Shown one piece after another: positions 24,479-36,290 of a stretch of DNA of 64,000 nucleotides. The stretch covers positions 2,288,212 to 2,352,211 of the forward strand of contig QXEO01000464.1 in NCBI GenBank assembly GCA_007115705.1. The letters run 5' to 3'. A program made the position numbers and the translations under genes. The notes below the pieces were generated by a model that searched no databases, had not been told where the DNA came from, and saw only the letters and a list, made by a program, of their open reading frames with translations. This stretch comes from Dactylis glomerata. Lineage: Eukaryota > Streptophyta > Magnoliopsida > Poales > Poaceae. The first letter of the stretch is position 1; every line of letters starts with the position of its first letter.

Positions 24479-24812
24479 TGACAAGGGTATAGATAATAGA
24501 GCCCATCAGTTGAGTACCCCTGAGGCCCGTTAAGCTAGGCCCAACTTTAACGCTAGTCGAAATACGAGTTCATGTTGTATGTCGATATTGTAATCTGTAT
24601 CGGATCCCTTCCAATCCTTGAGACCTGGCCACCTATATATAGGGGCCAGGAGAGGATGGTGAGGGACAGATTGAAAGCAAGCCAGCTTTACACCCATGTT
24701 TACTTTTGATACACACCTTGTTTGACTGATTCTACCTTTGAGTTCATCCGACGCCCTATCTCCCCGATCCTAAGTCCTTCATCTAGGACATTTGTCGAGT
24801 TAACCCTCATCA
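24479..24812 (+). repeat. Element B 5' LTR
   Basis: 334 bp, TGACAAGGGTATAG...CCCTCATCA. TATA box ACCTATATATAGGGG at about 24631-24645, so transcription would start near 24665-24670. It is aligned end to end with the stub at 6101-6432. Confidence 0.87.
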
Positions 24813-24814
24813 AT

Positions 24815-24832
24815 TGGCACCGACCGTGGGGA
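24815..24832 (+). other. Element B primer-binding site
   Basis: TGGCACCGACCGTGGGGA, two bases after the LTR. It is of the TGGCRCCGNNYGTGGGGA class common in plant Gypsy elements. Confidence 0.8.
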
Positions 24833-24849
24833 CTCTGGGCGTTGAAATC

Positions 24850-25603
24850 ATGAATTCAATGGCTTTTTCGCTTTTAGCCAATAGCAATCCAGAAGTCGAC
24901 GAAAGTCAAGAGATAGAGCTGACGATCGAAAGCTTGAGCTTCTACGTTGGACCTTCGGGTCCAACTCGCCTTTCGGATCCGATGAAATTGGGTATGTCGG
25001 CAAGCAAAGCTAAGAGAATCACAATCTCTGGATCATTCATGGGCTTTTCCAGTGAGGTAAACTCGCCGGTCAGTCTCACAGCAATAGAAAATATACAAAA
25101 AAGACTCGAGGAATTTGACGAAACTCAGGGAAAGCCTGACATGGAAACAATAGTGGTCAAGCCACATGATAGTCCAATGGATCTCACCACTAGAAGCAGT
25201 GGCATCTCCAGGAGCATACACCAGTTATGCGTCATTATCACTAAAGTAGTAGAAGAGGATAATCACGAAGGCAACAAAGAGGTCGACATGCAAGTCGACA
25301 AACCAAGGAGTAACAACAAGAAGGAAAAGGAGAAAATTCATGTCTCAACCGGGGAGTGAAGAATCATCATGTCAGCCATCAATCACGACACGGAACTACC
25401 CGCAGATTCAAGGAGAGAAGTTCTGATGGGATATCAATACGAGCTGCACCAGCGCAGAAAGAAGTTAAGGGAGGAAAGAGACATGTTTATGAGAAGCCGA
25501 GATAATAATAGCACATCAAGTGGAGGATATTGGGATGAGTGCGGCGATGCATCAGAATCCAGCATGGAAAGGCACAGAGACTCAAAGCACAATAGGAGGA
25601 CCA
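24850..25603 (+). pseudogene. gag: Element B gag, N-terminal part
   Basis: Frame from ATG 24850 (MNSMAFSLLAN) to the insertion of C at 25604, about 250 codons, with one in-frame TGA at 25357-25359. A longer reading from the PBS would need a TTG start and is rejected. The product is an acidic then strongly charged N-terminal Gag region (Lys/Glu/Arg-rich near 25290-25500). The frame stays open across the GACCA junction into 34712 onward, so C entered an otherwise continuous frame. No catalytic motif is expected in this part. Confidence 0.7.
25599..25603. repeat. TSD of element C (left copy, GACCA)
   Basis: GACCA matches 34712-34716 on the far side of the C 3' end, fixing both termini of C. Confidence 0.9.
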
Positions 25604-27245
25604 TGCTTGTTGTGGTGGTGATGATGTAAATCACCGTCTAGTTGGGAACCCCAAGAGGAAGGTTTGATGAGCACAGTAGCAAGTTTTTCCCTCAGTAAGA
25701 AACCAAGGTTTATCAGTCCAGGAAAAAGCCAAACTCCAGAAGGTGATGCTTGCTAGCTTCACGACAGCTCTGGACAATTTATAAGGCACCTTGTCCAGTG
25801 CTTTGCTTTACCAGCTGCAACGCGGAACCTGCACACAACACAACCAATAACTTCGCTCCCAACTTATGATGAGGTTGTCAATCTCACCGGTTTGCTGTAA
25901 ACAAAGGAATGAGCATATCAAGTGGAAAGCAATAGTAGTATGCAAGAAAGTAAACAGTGCGAGTAAAGTAAACAGGTGATAGCAATATAAAGGAAATTGG
26001 ACCGGGGTCCACAGTTCACTAGTGGTGTCCCTCCATAAGATAAATAACAACATGTTGGGTAAAGAAATTACAGTTGGACAATTGATAGAATAAAGATAAC
26101 ATGCATATGTCAAGAGGATCACTATAAGATTTACTCTAGACATTACAACAAGATACATAGACCGCCATCCAACTGCATCCATGACTAATAATCCACTCAC
26201 GGGGAATCATCCGAGGACCCCTTGAGTATTAAGTTGCGAACAACAGATAATTGCATTAAGCAAAGTGTGTAATGTAAACAAAGCATATGCCCTTGGACAT
26301 AAGAATGTTGTTTTCTCCCTAGTGGCAACAACACATCTACAACCTTAGAGGTTTCTGTCACTCCCCCAGATTAAATAGAGGCATGAACCCAACTATCGAG
26401 CATAAATACCCCCTCTTGGAGTCACTAGTATCTACTCGGCCAAGATAGCTACTAACAATGGAGAGCATGCAAGATCATAAACAACATAGAGATAACATAA
26501 GATAATATTCAACATATCAACTCAATCATAACACCAATATTCATCGAATCTCAACAAACACAACATGTAGAATTACATAAAGGTAGTCTCGATCATGTAG
26601 GACAGCACACAAGATCTAAACATGAAGCACATGGTGGAGAAGACAACCAACTAGCTACTACTATGGACCCATAGTCCAAGGTAGACTACTCACTCATCGC
26701 GCCGGAGGCAAGCATGGCGATGAAGAAGACCTCCGGTGGTGATTCCCCTCTCCGACAGGGTGCCGAGAAGAGCTTCTAGACCCTCCCGATCTCGGGTCAA
26801 CGACGCCGGTGGATCGCGATGTGTTTCTGGAAAAGTGATCGGGTATTTAAATTTTTCCTGTCGGGGGTCTTTATAGGCCAAGGGGCAGCGTCAGAAGTGG
26901 ACCATGGGGCCCTCACCATAGGGCGGCGCGGCCAGGCCCTGGGCCGCACCCCCTGGTGGAGAGACCAGCCTCTGGCTCATCTCCGTCTCCTCTTCAGTCT
27001 TCTAGAAGCTTCATTAAATATCTGGATGTTTGACTTTTGTTTCATCCAATTCCAAGAATATTTCATGTGTAACTTTTCTAAAACACAAAAATAGCAGAAA
27101 ATAGGAAATTGGCACTGTGGCATCTCGTTAATAGTTAGTTTCGAAAAATGCATAAAAATGCCACGAAGTGTAACAAAACACTAAGCAAATGGTGTAAAAA
27201 CAAGCATGGAGCATCAAAAATTATAGATACATTTGAGACGTATCA
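25604..27245 (-). repeat. Element C 3' LTR (minus strand)
   Basis: 1642 bp, plus-strand reading TGCTTGTTGTGGTGG...GAGACGTATCA. Minus-strand TATA-like CCTATAAAGACC at about 26867-26878. The PPT (minus GTTAAGCTTGGGGATGCT) adjoins at 27246-27263. Confidence 0.87.
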
Positions 27246-27664
27246 AGCATCCCCAAGCTTAACTCCTGCTCGTCCTCGAGTAGGTAAGTGATAACAAAGA
27301 ATAATTTTTGAGGTGACATGCACCTACACAATCTTGATTATCTATGTAAGCATTGTGTGCTAGGATCAAAAGAACTTAAAACATGGGCATGAAAGATATA
27401 ATCTGGATAGAAGAAACTTAGCAACCATGTTATAACATGAAAAGGAACATAAATGAAAGATTATGAAAATGAAACAATGGAAGTCAAACGTGTGTTTAAA
27501 TCATATGGAAAAACATAACAAATGGTTTTCAGCTTGTCCTTCATGGAATAGCAAAACATAAATGCATAGAACACCTTCAAGTTTAAGAGGGCGACTAGAT
27601 ACAAATAATTTAAGAACAAGTGAAACCAAAATCTTGAATCAATCAATGATAAACTTTGAGACAA
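27246..27664 (-). other. Element C internal non-coding region, left of the Helitron
   Basis: Starts with the PPT and is collinear with A1 9189-9605. No open frame. It ends at GACAA, the A of the Helitron target AT. Confidence 0.8.
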
Positions 27665-27902
27665 TCTTATATATCTACTAATTGAAGGCACCGTACGAGC
27701 CTCCACGTTAATCCTAGAAAGGAACAATGTAAACCATCCGATCGTGTTAAGAATACAATTATAATCGTTAGATTTGTAGTTGGCTTCTGGATCCGATCGC
27801 TGAGTTTCCGTGCAGTCGAACATGTCCTCAATGTCTCTAGACATGCTTCTCCTCCTAGAATATGCATCCACCTCTAATAATTAGCTTGGCATGATTTAAA
27901 AA

Positions 27903-28295
27903 GTGGACGCTATCCTAAATCGTAGCCTGAAACCACCGGCCGTGTCTGTTTCCACGACTACATTGCCGCCGATCTCCATACTTTTGCTGGATCAATCGAT
28001 GCATCTACTTCTCCGATGTGCAAATAAAAATTCGCCCTTCCTCCTCGCACGATCCACACGGGTTGTTCCTCCTTTTCTGTCGCGGCCGCACATCCCCGTC
28101 ATTTCCCCAACTCCAGCCAATCTTGACTGTGCTCTCTGGAAGGTACATCGCCGGATTCCGCATCTTCCTGCTGCTGTCAAAAACGTTGGGGCCTGCAGGC
28201 ATGTTGCCATTGATGGTACCAGTGGCGTCATGTACAAGATAGACGGCACAAATTTTTTTTTTGGATACTCTGTTTCGGTAATGGAAGGACCATAG
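27903..28295 (+). pseudogene. Possible captured gene fragment in the Helitron
   Basis: A 130-codon open frame beginning MDAILNRSLKPPAVSV, in a GC-rich, codon-like island that contrasts with the AT-rich rest of the Helitron. I do not recognise the protein. Downstream are splice-site-like contexts: TTGGCAG|GTGATC at about 28610-28620 with ACAAAAG|GTAATT at about 28645-28655 (a possible 37-base exon), TTTTTTGCAG at about 29155-29165 and CATACAG|GAGC at about 29320-29325. This fits exons and introns carried from a host gene in the plus direction. The frame could also be chance. Confidence 0.4.
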
Positions 28296-29644
28296 CCAAC
28301 TTTCCTGGAAATTCGTCACGGCAGCCACGATCATGATGACGCCAGTCATTCTATCTTACATGAGTGAATCATACCATACTGCTTTGCAGCTATTTAGTGT
28401 TCTGATTTGGAGTCCAGAAGGAAGCTAGCACTGTAATTATTTCATGAAGTGGGCAAGATTGCAATTGTAGTTCTCTGCTAAAGTTTTATCTGTTTTGTTT
28501 CAGGGAAGCTTTCAATTTGTTGTGCTTTTCCTCATTAACATTGCAGATTTTGTATCACTATGATTTACATGGGCTCAGTTTCTGTTATTCCCTTCCATCT
28601 TTGTTCTTGGCAGGTGATCTTTGATCATGCAAGAATCCACTATACAAAAGGTAATTGTTGAGGATTCACGCATGATAGAAATTAGCTGATTTGGACGTTA
28701 CACAAATATTAGCTTTTCAGTATTTTCCGCTTTTGGATATTTGATGTGCCAATTTAAGTGTCCTATGTAGAGTTGTGGGATTAGATTTGCAAGGTATCAA
28801 AAGAAAAAGATGCTCTAAAAAAACAATGTTAAATTCACTAAGTTATACTGCTCGTGATTAAGCAAATCCATTTTCTATAGTTGCTACGTACACATGTTTT
28901 CCTGGAAGTAACTCTCTCATCTATCAGTTTAAGATTTACTTATTACATCTTCCCATTTTATACACTTTATTTGAAATTGTGTGATGTACAGCTTATGGCT
29001 TTATATTTTCTCGAAGTCGTAACAAGGTAATTTTTTTAGATTCAGTCAACACCTCATTGTCCTTTTAGATTGGTAAAGAACCTTTATTTTGATGCTAATG
29101 CCTACGACAAGTGTTTTCAGTTATCTTACCTTCAAAAATAGTATTAGTTCAACTATTTTTTGCAGCTCTTAAGCGGAAAGTGAAAAGTAACTGCAGAGAA
29201 CGTGATGTGTATACTCCTATCTTCGCTATAATAATTTTAAAATTCTTTCAATGCTTACCATTAGTCTTGCAATGTCAGTTTGTCTTTGTTACTGAATTTT
29301 CTCTTTTCTTTTTCATACAGGAGCATGAAAACGAATGACCATTGCAAAGGAAGATAAAATAATGAAGTTGCCATATTGGTAGATAACTCTAGATTATCAA
29401 AAAAAAAGTTGTGACGATTGAAGAGAATATAATATTACCATTGGACTACAAACTCCAACTGAAAAAATATATGCATCTCACATAAACTACTTGTGGTGCC
29501 AACTCATACATGTTTATATACGAGTAATAATCCAAAATTTTAGGTATTAGGTTTGCTATATTCCAACAATAATGACATTTAGGCAAATAAATAATTTTAT
29601 TTAACATATATACATATATTCATACGTTCCTTTAAATAGCTAGA

Positions 29645-29672
29645 CCGTGCAGGTGCACGGGTTGATGACTAG
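29645..29672 (+). terminator. Helitron 3' hairpin and CTAG terminus
   Basis: CCGTGCA GG TGCACGG then GTTGATGA then CTAG. This is the classic Helitron rolling-circle termination signal. Confidence 0.92.
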
Positions 29673-32170
29673 TGCACATTAAACTAAGAATGACAACTAT
29701 GCTCTCTTAGACGGTGCATAAAGATAGAAGGTGGTGACTCAACATACAAATAGAAGAAAGGCCCTTCGCAGAGAGAAGCAGTGATTGCAAGTTTTATAAA
29801 CCTTCAAAAATTATGATACTTACTAGCTTTGAGCTCTCATTGCACCCATTATAAGCATCTTGAATGGTTAGAGTTAATGCGAGTACAATTATGAAGCATA
29901 TGCTTGATAAATCATAAGTTGAAAACCTCGTGTCCCATGAAGTACGAATACCCAAACCTCATGCTACTCGACTTAAAGTCCCAAGCAGGCTCTTGTCATT
30001 GTAAATATATGTGTATCATCGAGAACCGCCAACGGGTACCTCCTGTCCGATGACATGGAACAAGCCCACATCAAAATAACAAGACAAACAGACAATGAAC
30101 ACCTCGACATCTCTTTTATTTACCATTGGTATAGCTTTTTATTTTAAGATGCATCGTCGAATATCCACTATGTGCATGCTATAAATTTCCACCATAAATT
30201 ATGCATGGCTTAGATTAGCGGCCCAGGCGCTTCCCTAACACATATAAAAACTCTATGATCCTGCAAGATTCCCAACTTATTTTATATCGCGAGTATCCAT
30301 AAACAAAATCACGATGTCAACTCAAATAAGAAGTGCAATGTTGAAAGCTTGCCCCATGACGGCATAGTTTGGCTAATTTCTAACTTACAAATTGCGAGCA
30401 TAACAACTCAACATAAGAGAGCCACAATGTCAAAATTTTAAGAATGAGAAAAGTAAAGTGTGCCATCAGGTTTATAAGAGCTTTACTGACCAATTTTCAC
30501 ATAACACCAAAAAGAGTTTAATTTGAAGGATAGATAAAAGCAAGTCAAATATACTTTGGAATAGCAAATTGCTAATAGGTATGTATAGTGGACACATTGG
30601 AACAACTTGGTTTTTAGGAGTTGGATGCACGAGTAGAGCTCATGCTCAGTACAAAATGAGGGCTAGCAAAAGACTAGGAGCGACCAACTAAGAGAGCAAT
30701 GACGGCCATAATCATGCCAAGCGACAAAGCAACATTAAAAGAAGCATAAGATGGCATCAAAAGTCAAATACTAAATGATCATAGAGGCTTATGGCGACTT
30801 TGTATGAGTCTAACATGTGTGAGCATGCGCCAAGTCAACCCAAATAAAGCATCAAGGAGAAAACCAAATTAATGCTTCCAAATAATTAAAAACAACGCAT
30901 GATTTTTTCAAAGGCTCATTAAGCAATATCAGTCATTTGAGACAAGTCATGCTACAACAAAATCACTAAGCATACTATTAAAAATACATCAAGCATGACA
31001 TGCAAAAGCCTATGCCGCAGTCTACACAAGCTCCTTTTGTACCACTTTTTGCATGAAACTTTTTCTCTTTTCCAACACCATTCGAACCTTTTTAAAACAA
31101 CTCTTTTGATGAAAACCAACATGGACCAGAGGTCAAAATACACCTTGATGCAAAGATATAAGAAGATCTGAACACAAATCAAGGCAAAAAATGAAAGCTA
31201 AACGTAGTAGCAGAAAAAGAGAACACTCGTTGAACGATTAGAGTGAAAACAGAGTGTTCTTGGCAAATGAAAAGCAAGGCAACTTCTCCAAAAGAAATTT
31301 GTTGGGGTCTAACCATTTATTGCAGCAAATAAAACTAAAAAAATGTAAACTAAAACAACTGACGCTCCAAGAAAAACGCATAGTGCATGAAGCAATAAAA
31401 ATATAGTGTGTTTAAAGGTGACCTGATTTTTGCCGATGAAGAAGGGGTGCCTCGGGGGCATCCCCAAGCTTTGACACATGTACCTCTTGGATATTTCTTA
31501 GGGTATGCGGGCATCCCCAAGCTTGAGCTTTTTTCCATTCTTCAACTCATCTCATCATTCTCCAATCCCTACACTTGAAAACTTCCTTCATACAAAACTC
31601 AACACAATTCTATTAGCAACATTAGTGCAAGCATAATAATGAATCAACCCCTTTTTGCTTCAGGTTTCAACTCAAAACCACCACATGTAAAGCATATACT
31701 ACTGTAGCAACTTCCCCAAAAGTTCCATGATCAAAAGAACTAAAAAAAAGTGATCGAGAGGCAAACACAAATAGTGGCAGAAATCTGTCAAAACAGAATA
31801 GCTGACAAAGGTCGAATTTTTAGAGGGTTTTCTGTTGCTCAAATAAAAAAGTGTTAAACTAATGAAAGTTTGGATATAACCTGGGAAATATGAACAAGAA
31901 ATCACAGGTCCAAAAGATATTCTGAGAATTTTCACAAATTTTTATGGTGCAGCACCGAAATCTATTTCAGGACAGCAACATCCCCAAATCTTACCTCACT
32001 CAAATTAGAGGCTTCTCTTGGCACAACAATGAAATAAAAATGATAAGGAGAGGTCATTACAGTAGTAATAACTTCCAAGACTCAAATAAAAGAAAAAGAA
32101 CTGAAAGTAAAACATTGGGTTATCTACCAAGAGTGCTTTTCTTTAACGTCTTTGAGCTAGGCGCAGAAAG
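29673..32170 (-). other. Element C internal non-coding region, right of the Helitron
   Basis: Collinear with family A internal sequence (A1 9606-12110). No significant frame. PPT-like motifs near 31457-31475 and 31509-31530 correspond to those at 18098 and 18154 in A2. Ends at the mosaic breakpoint. Confidence 0.78.
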
Positions 32171-32310
32171 TGCGAATCAAGTATTTTCAAAAGAAGCATT
32201 AAGATCAACTGTTTCCTCAAGGTCACCACTTACCGCACTAGGACTTTAGCGGTTCCCGATGATTCAACCTGCAAGTCACTCTTAGTTGAAATAAAAGTCC
32301 TACCAATCTT

Positions 32311-32892
32311 TTAAACATGCTGCAGTTTAGGCACAAATACCTTGGGAACATACATAAATTTTTGTTCTTTTCCAACAAAAGCTTTCTCCTTCTTAAACTT
32401 AAGAGAAGAGAAAATTGAACTTAAAGTTTCCATAGATTCCTCCAGTTTCCCAATCCTAAGGTTTTGACTATCAAGAGTAGTGCTAGCCTCTAAAATGGTG
32501 ATTCTTTTACCGATACTTTCTATCAATTCATTAACACGGCTAGCATTATCAAGGATATTTGGCAAACTTTTTTCTAAAGAGCTAAGCTTTTCTAAAACTT
32601 CCTCCAAAGTGACCTCAGTTTGAACAACATGAATAGGTGGTACTCCTACTAAACTTTCAATTAAAGTGCAGGCTTCAAGAGCGGGAGTACACAGAGAATT
32701 ACCTCCTGCAAGAGTATAAAGAACATACCTATTCCAACTAGATATACCAACATACAAATTTCTAAGGAGGATCATGGTAGAATGCTTCTTAGTACACTTA
32801 TGATGAGAATTGCTAATATGGTACCAAGCATCTTTTAAACTCTCACCCCCTTGTTGCTTAAAAGTACAAACTTTAACTTCAGGATTACTCAT
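32311..32892 (-). pseudogene. gag: Element C gag-like frame, N-terminally reduced
   Basis: Minus-strand frame of 193 codons from ATG 32892 (MSNPEVKVCTFKQQGGESL). The open frame extends upstream to 33069, through the PBS, but that part is leader-like, so I chose the internal start. Residues ~10-90 resemble the second half of an Athila-type Gag capsid (the FKQQ-GESL-DAW, then a short ...LYVGI... helix, then GG---L pattern). Residues ~95-165 have heptad-like Leu/Ile/Val spacing of a coiled coil. No first capsid half, zinc knuckle or polymerase is present. It is not homologous to the A2 Gag. Possibly a functional short structural protein, or a deletion derivative. Confidence 0.6.
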
Positions 32893-33051
32893 TCTAACAA
32901 GACTAAAGGCACGTAAATAAAAGTGACTATAAAGGAAACTAATTTTTTTGTGTTTTTGATAAAATGATGCAAGTAAAAATAAAGTAACGCAAAACTTAAA
33001 ACAAAGTAAAGGATGTGCGTTTGAAACTCCCCTTGTAGAAGTCTTATTTTT

Positions 33052-33068
33052 CCCCGGCAACGGCGCCA
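33052..33068 (-). other. Element C primer-binding site
   Basis: Minus strand reads TGGCGCCGTTGCCGGGG, unmutated, 10 bases from the 5' LTR (33079). Confidence 0.88.
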
Positions 33069-33078
33069 TAAAAATCTT

Positions 33079-34711
33079 TGCTTGGTGTGGTGGTGATGAC
33101 GTAAATCACCGTCTAGTTGGGAACCCCAAGAGTAAGGTTTGATGAGGACAGCAGCAAGTTTTTGCCTCAATAAGAAACAAAGGTTTATCAGTCCAGGAAA
33201 AAGCTAAACTCCAGAAGGTGATGCTTGCTAGCTTCGTGATAGCTCTGGATAATTTATAAGGTGCCTCGTCCAGTGCTTTGCTTTGCCAGCTGCAACACGG
33301 AACCTGCACGCAACACAACCAATAACTTTACTCCCAACTTACGATGAGATTGTCAATCTCACCGGTTTGCTATAAACAAAGGAATGAGCATATCGAGTGG
33401 AAAGCAATAGTAGTATGCAAGAAAGTAAATAGTGCAAGTAAAGTAAACAGGTGATAGCAATATAAAGGAAATTGGACCAGGGTCCACAGTTCACTAGTGG
33501 TGTCTCTCCATAAGATAAATAACAACATGCTGGGTAAACAAATTACAGTTGGGCAATTGATAGAATAAAGATAATGTGCATATGTCAAGAGGATCACTAT
33601 GAGATTTACTCTGGGCATTACAACAAGATACATAGACCGCCATCCAACTGCATCCAAGACTAATAATCCACTCACGGGGAATCATCTGAGGACTCCTTGA
33701 GTATTAAGTTGCGAACAACAGATAATTGCATTAAGCAAAGTGTGTAATGTAAACAAAGCATATGCCCTTGGACATAAGAATGTTGTTTTCTCCCTAGTGG
33801 CAATAGCACATCTACAACCTTAGAGGTTTTTGTCACTCCCCCAGATTAAATAGAGGCATAAACCCAACTATCGAGCATAAATACCCCCTCTTGGAGTCAC
33901 TAGTATCTACTCGGCCAAGATAGCTACTAACAACGGAGAGCATGCAAGATCATAAACAACATAGAGATAACATAAGATAATATTCAGCATATCAACTCAA
34001 TCATAACACCAATATTCATCGGATCCCAACAAACACAACATGTAGAATTACATAAAGGTAGTCTCGATCATGTAGGGTAGCTCACGAGATCTAAACATGA
34101 AGCACATGATGGAAAAGACAACCAACTAGATACTGCTATGGACCCATAGTCCAAGGTATACTACTCACTCATTGCGCCAGAGGCAAGCATGGCGATGTAG
34201 AAGACCTCTGGTGGTAATTCCCCTCTCCGACAGGGTGCCGGGAAGAGCTTCTGGACCCTCCCGATCTTGGGTTGACGATGGCGGCGGATCACGATGTGTT
34301 TCTAGAAAAGTGATTGGTATTTAGGTTTACCCCATCGGGGGGTCTTTATATGCGAAGGGGCAGCATCAGAAGTGGACCAGGGGGCCCTCACCATAGGGCG
34401 GCGCAGCCAGGCCCTGGGCCGCGCCCCCTGGTGGTGAGACCAGCCTCTGGCTCATCTCTGTCTCCTCTTCGGTCTTCTGGAAGCTTCGTTAAATATCTGG
34501 ATTTTTGGCTTTTGTTTCATCCAATTCCGAGAATATTTCTGGTGTAACTTTTCTGAAACACAAAAACAGGGAACTGGCACTGTGGCATCTCATTAATAGG
34601 TTAGTTCTGGAAAATGCATAAAAATGCCACGAAGTGTAACGAAACACTAAGAAAATGGTGTAAAAACAAGCATGGAGCATCAAAAATTATAGATATGTTT
34701 GAGATGTATCA
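33079..34711 (-). repeat. Element C 5' LTR (minus strand)
   Basis: 1633 bp, plus-strand reading TGCTTGGTGTGG...GAGATGTATCA. It matches 25604-27245 with a few per cent differences. Minus-strand TATA-like CATATAAAGACC at about 34342-34353. Confidence 0.87.
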
Positions 34712-34988
34712 GACCACAATACGAACAAGAGAAGAAAGCTATACAAAAAGTCTAAGCACACACCCATCAGGTGATGAAGAGGACTTTGTGCAAGAAACAC
34801 CAGAAGCAGCACAGGCGTACCTACTAAACACACAACCAAAGCCTGGAGATCCGCGGGAGCACATGCATCAAGCCGCCATACGAAGCCTCGGGTTGATAGA
34901 AGACAGGCTAATGGGAAATCATCTAGAGAAAAAGGTGACACATCATAAGGAAAGGCGAAAGGAAGAGTTCAAGTGCAAATCCTCGTGA
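34712..34988 (+). pseudogene. gag: Element B gag, continuation after element C
   Basis: Resumes in the same frame after GACCA and ends at a stop (34986-34988). Highly charged, glutamate/lysine-rich; no domain recognised. The sequence after it (34989-35126) is leader-like with several stops. Confidence 0.65.
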
Positions 34989-35126
34989 AACAAAACCAGT
35001 GAGTCATCAGGTGATGAAAAGCGATAAAAATAGAAAGAGGATGCAAGGAATATAATAGCACAAGTAAGAGTAAACAACTCATACTATGCGTGGAGATAAG
35101 AAAATTACGAAGACAATAAAAAAGAG

Positions 35127-35980
35127 ATGGGCGCGTTATGCTTTACCCATAGGTTTCACAAAACACGAGTTCCCAAAGGATTCAAGTTGCCACACGATCA
35201 ACAAAAATATGATGGGTCACAAGAACCCACCCTATGGTTATCAGACTACCTGCAAGTAGTACAAACACTCAGTGGAACAAGAGCAATGACCATGCAAAGT
35301 TTGCAGTTACACCTCACCGGCGTAGCACGGTCCTCATTGAACACCCTGCCCAATGATTCCATCGGGAGTTGGGGAGAATTAGAGAGCCAATTCGCAAGAA
35401 ATTTTTGTTCAACGTATAAGCGCCCAACGTCTCTGGAAGAAATCAAGTCGTGCATGTGAAAGAAAGATGAAACCCTATGCTCTTACATACAATGTTAGAG
35501 TGTAATAAAAAATTTAGCAAAAGACGTCTCTGACGAGAGAGCAATAGATGCTTTTTCAGCTGGCCTTCGTCGTTTGGACCTCATGGAAGAGATAGGGAGA
35601 ACAAAGCTAAGAACAGTCTCTGAATTAATAGAAGTAGCCAATAGATTCGCTGATGGAGAGGACGCATATAACAACAAAAGAGGACATTCATCAGAAGTCA
35701 ACAGAGCGAGTAGGCAAAGGTGAAGATACCGCAACAGAGATAGCCACGCAAGGCAAAATCAGATAGCCATAGGGTATGAAAGAAGGGATGAGGAAGGCTA
35801 TGAAAAATAGGGAGTTCCAGGAAAGAGGTAATCATGAGGTAGAAAAACCAAAGTACTCAGGCCCATTGGCAGAGGACATGCTCTATGGACCTTGTCAAAT
35901 CCACTATGCATACCTAGATGGGAAGAGAGTTTCTAACCATCAGATGAAGGATTACAGAACATTATTGAGGTTGTAAAGTG
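35127..35980 (+). pseudogene. gag: Element B gag, capsid core and C-terminal part
   Basis: A Retrotrans_gag-type capsid core is clear in the 110-codon frame 35127-35459: FKLPHDQQKYDGSQEP, then WL--Y----Q, a LTGVA-SSL-LP helix, a SIGSWGELESQFARNF motif and KRPTSLEEI. It continues with stops and frame changes through the ...AFSAGL... and VANRFADGED-like segments to about 35710, and a C-terminal piece at 35776-35976 (ends ...MKDYRTLLRL). At least three stops and one frameshift make it a pseudogene. No zinc knuckle or protease is seen before 36290. Confidence 0.75.
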
Positions 35981-36290
35981 CCATGGACTCGAGCCAAGGA
36001 GCACGACAGGGAAAGAAAACTATGAGTCAAGGATACCAAGTACAGCGACTAGTGAAACATCTGGAGTCAAAAGTATATATATCTGCAATGATCCAACCGG
36101 TGCCAAAATCCAAGAAAGAGCGAAAGAGCATATCCAGACAAGTGAACTAGCTATATCATCACCACCAGCCACTACAGAGTACCTGCAGTGGTCCGATCAA
36201 CCAGTCAGGTTTAGCAGAGCAGATCACCTGAGGAAAGTCCCAGGCCGGGACACTTACCAATGGTGCTAAAGGCGCAAATAAGGGGATACG

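Larger units (their letters stand above)
27665..29672 (+). mobile_element. Non-autonomous Helitron
   Basis: 2008-bp rolling-circle transposon. The 5' end is TCTTATATATCTACTAATTG; the 3' end has a perfect 7-bp hairpin CCGTGCA-GG-TGCACGG (29645-29660), an 8-base spacer and terminal CTAG (29669-29672). It sits between A (27664) and T (29673) without a TSD. Empty sites in the homologous sequence of A1 (9601-9610), A0 (near 6961-6972) and A2 (near 19955-19965) confirm both ends. No Rep/helicase is encoded. It contains GC-rich, exon-like sequence with flanking AT-rich, intron-like sequence, suggesting captured gene fragments. Confidence 0.92.
25604..34711 (-). mobile_element. Element C, mosaic Athila-like Gypsy retrotransposon
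   Basis: 9108-bp minus-strand element: 3' LTR 25604-27245, internal 27246-33078, 5' LTR 33079-34711, TSD GACCA. PBS TGGCGCCGTTGCCGGGG (minus) sits at 33052-33068. The U3 end of its LTRs and about 4.9 kb of PPT-side internal sequence (27246 to about 32170, including a 2.0-kb Helitron) are homologous to family A, but the rest of the LTR and the gag-type frame are different. Homology stops sharply after GAGCTAGGCGCAGAAA at about 32170. It has no polymerase and is non-autonomous. Confidence 0.9.
24479..36290 (+). mobile_element. Element B, Gypsy retrotransposon, 5' portion
   Basis: Plus-strand element with a 334-bp LTR (24479-24812), PBS (24815-24832) and a gag region that runs to about 36150 with one large insertion, element C (25604-34711, TSD GACCA). 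Excluding C, about 2.7 kb of B is present. It stops at 36290, where the LARD-like array begins (flank ATACG), so pol and the 3' LTR are outside the window or lost. The base before the LTR run is AAAAG, a TSD candidate that cannot be checked here. Confidence 0.82.

Noticed and set aside
24814..24849. Longer start for element B gag beginning in the PBS
   Set aside because: It would need a TTG start codon inside the primer-binding site. The first ATG is at 24850.
32893..33069. N-terminal extension of the element C gag frame
   Set aside because: It covers the PBS and leader, and the composition is not protein-like; ATG at 32892 gives a sensible start.
6101..36290. Assigning named Triticeae families to A, B, C and the LARD elements
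   Set aside because: I cannot verify family names without a repeat-library search; only Cassandra is diagnosable from its 5S block and layout.
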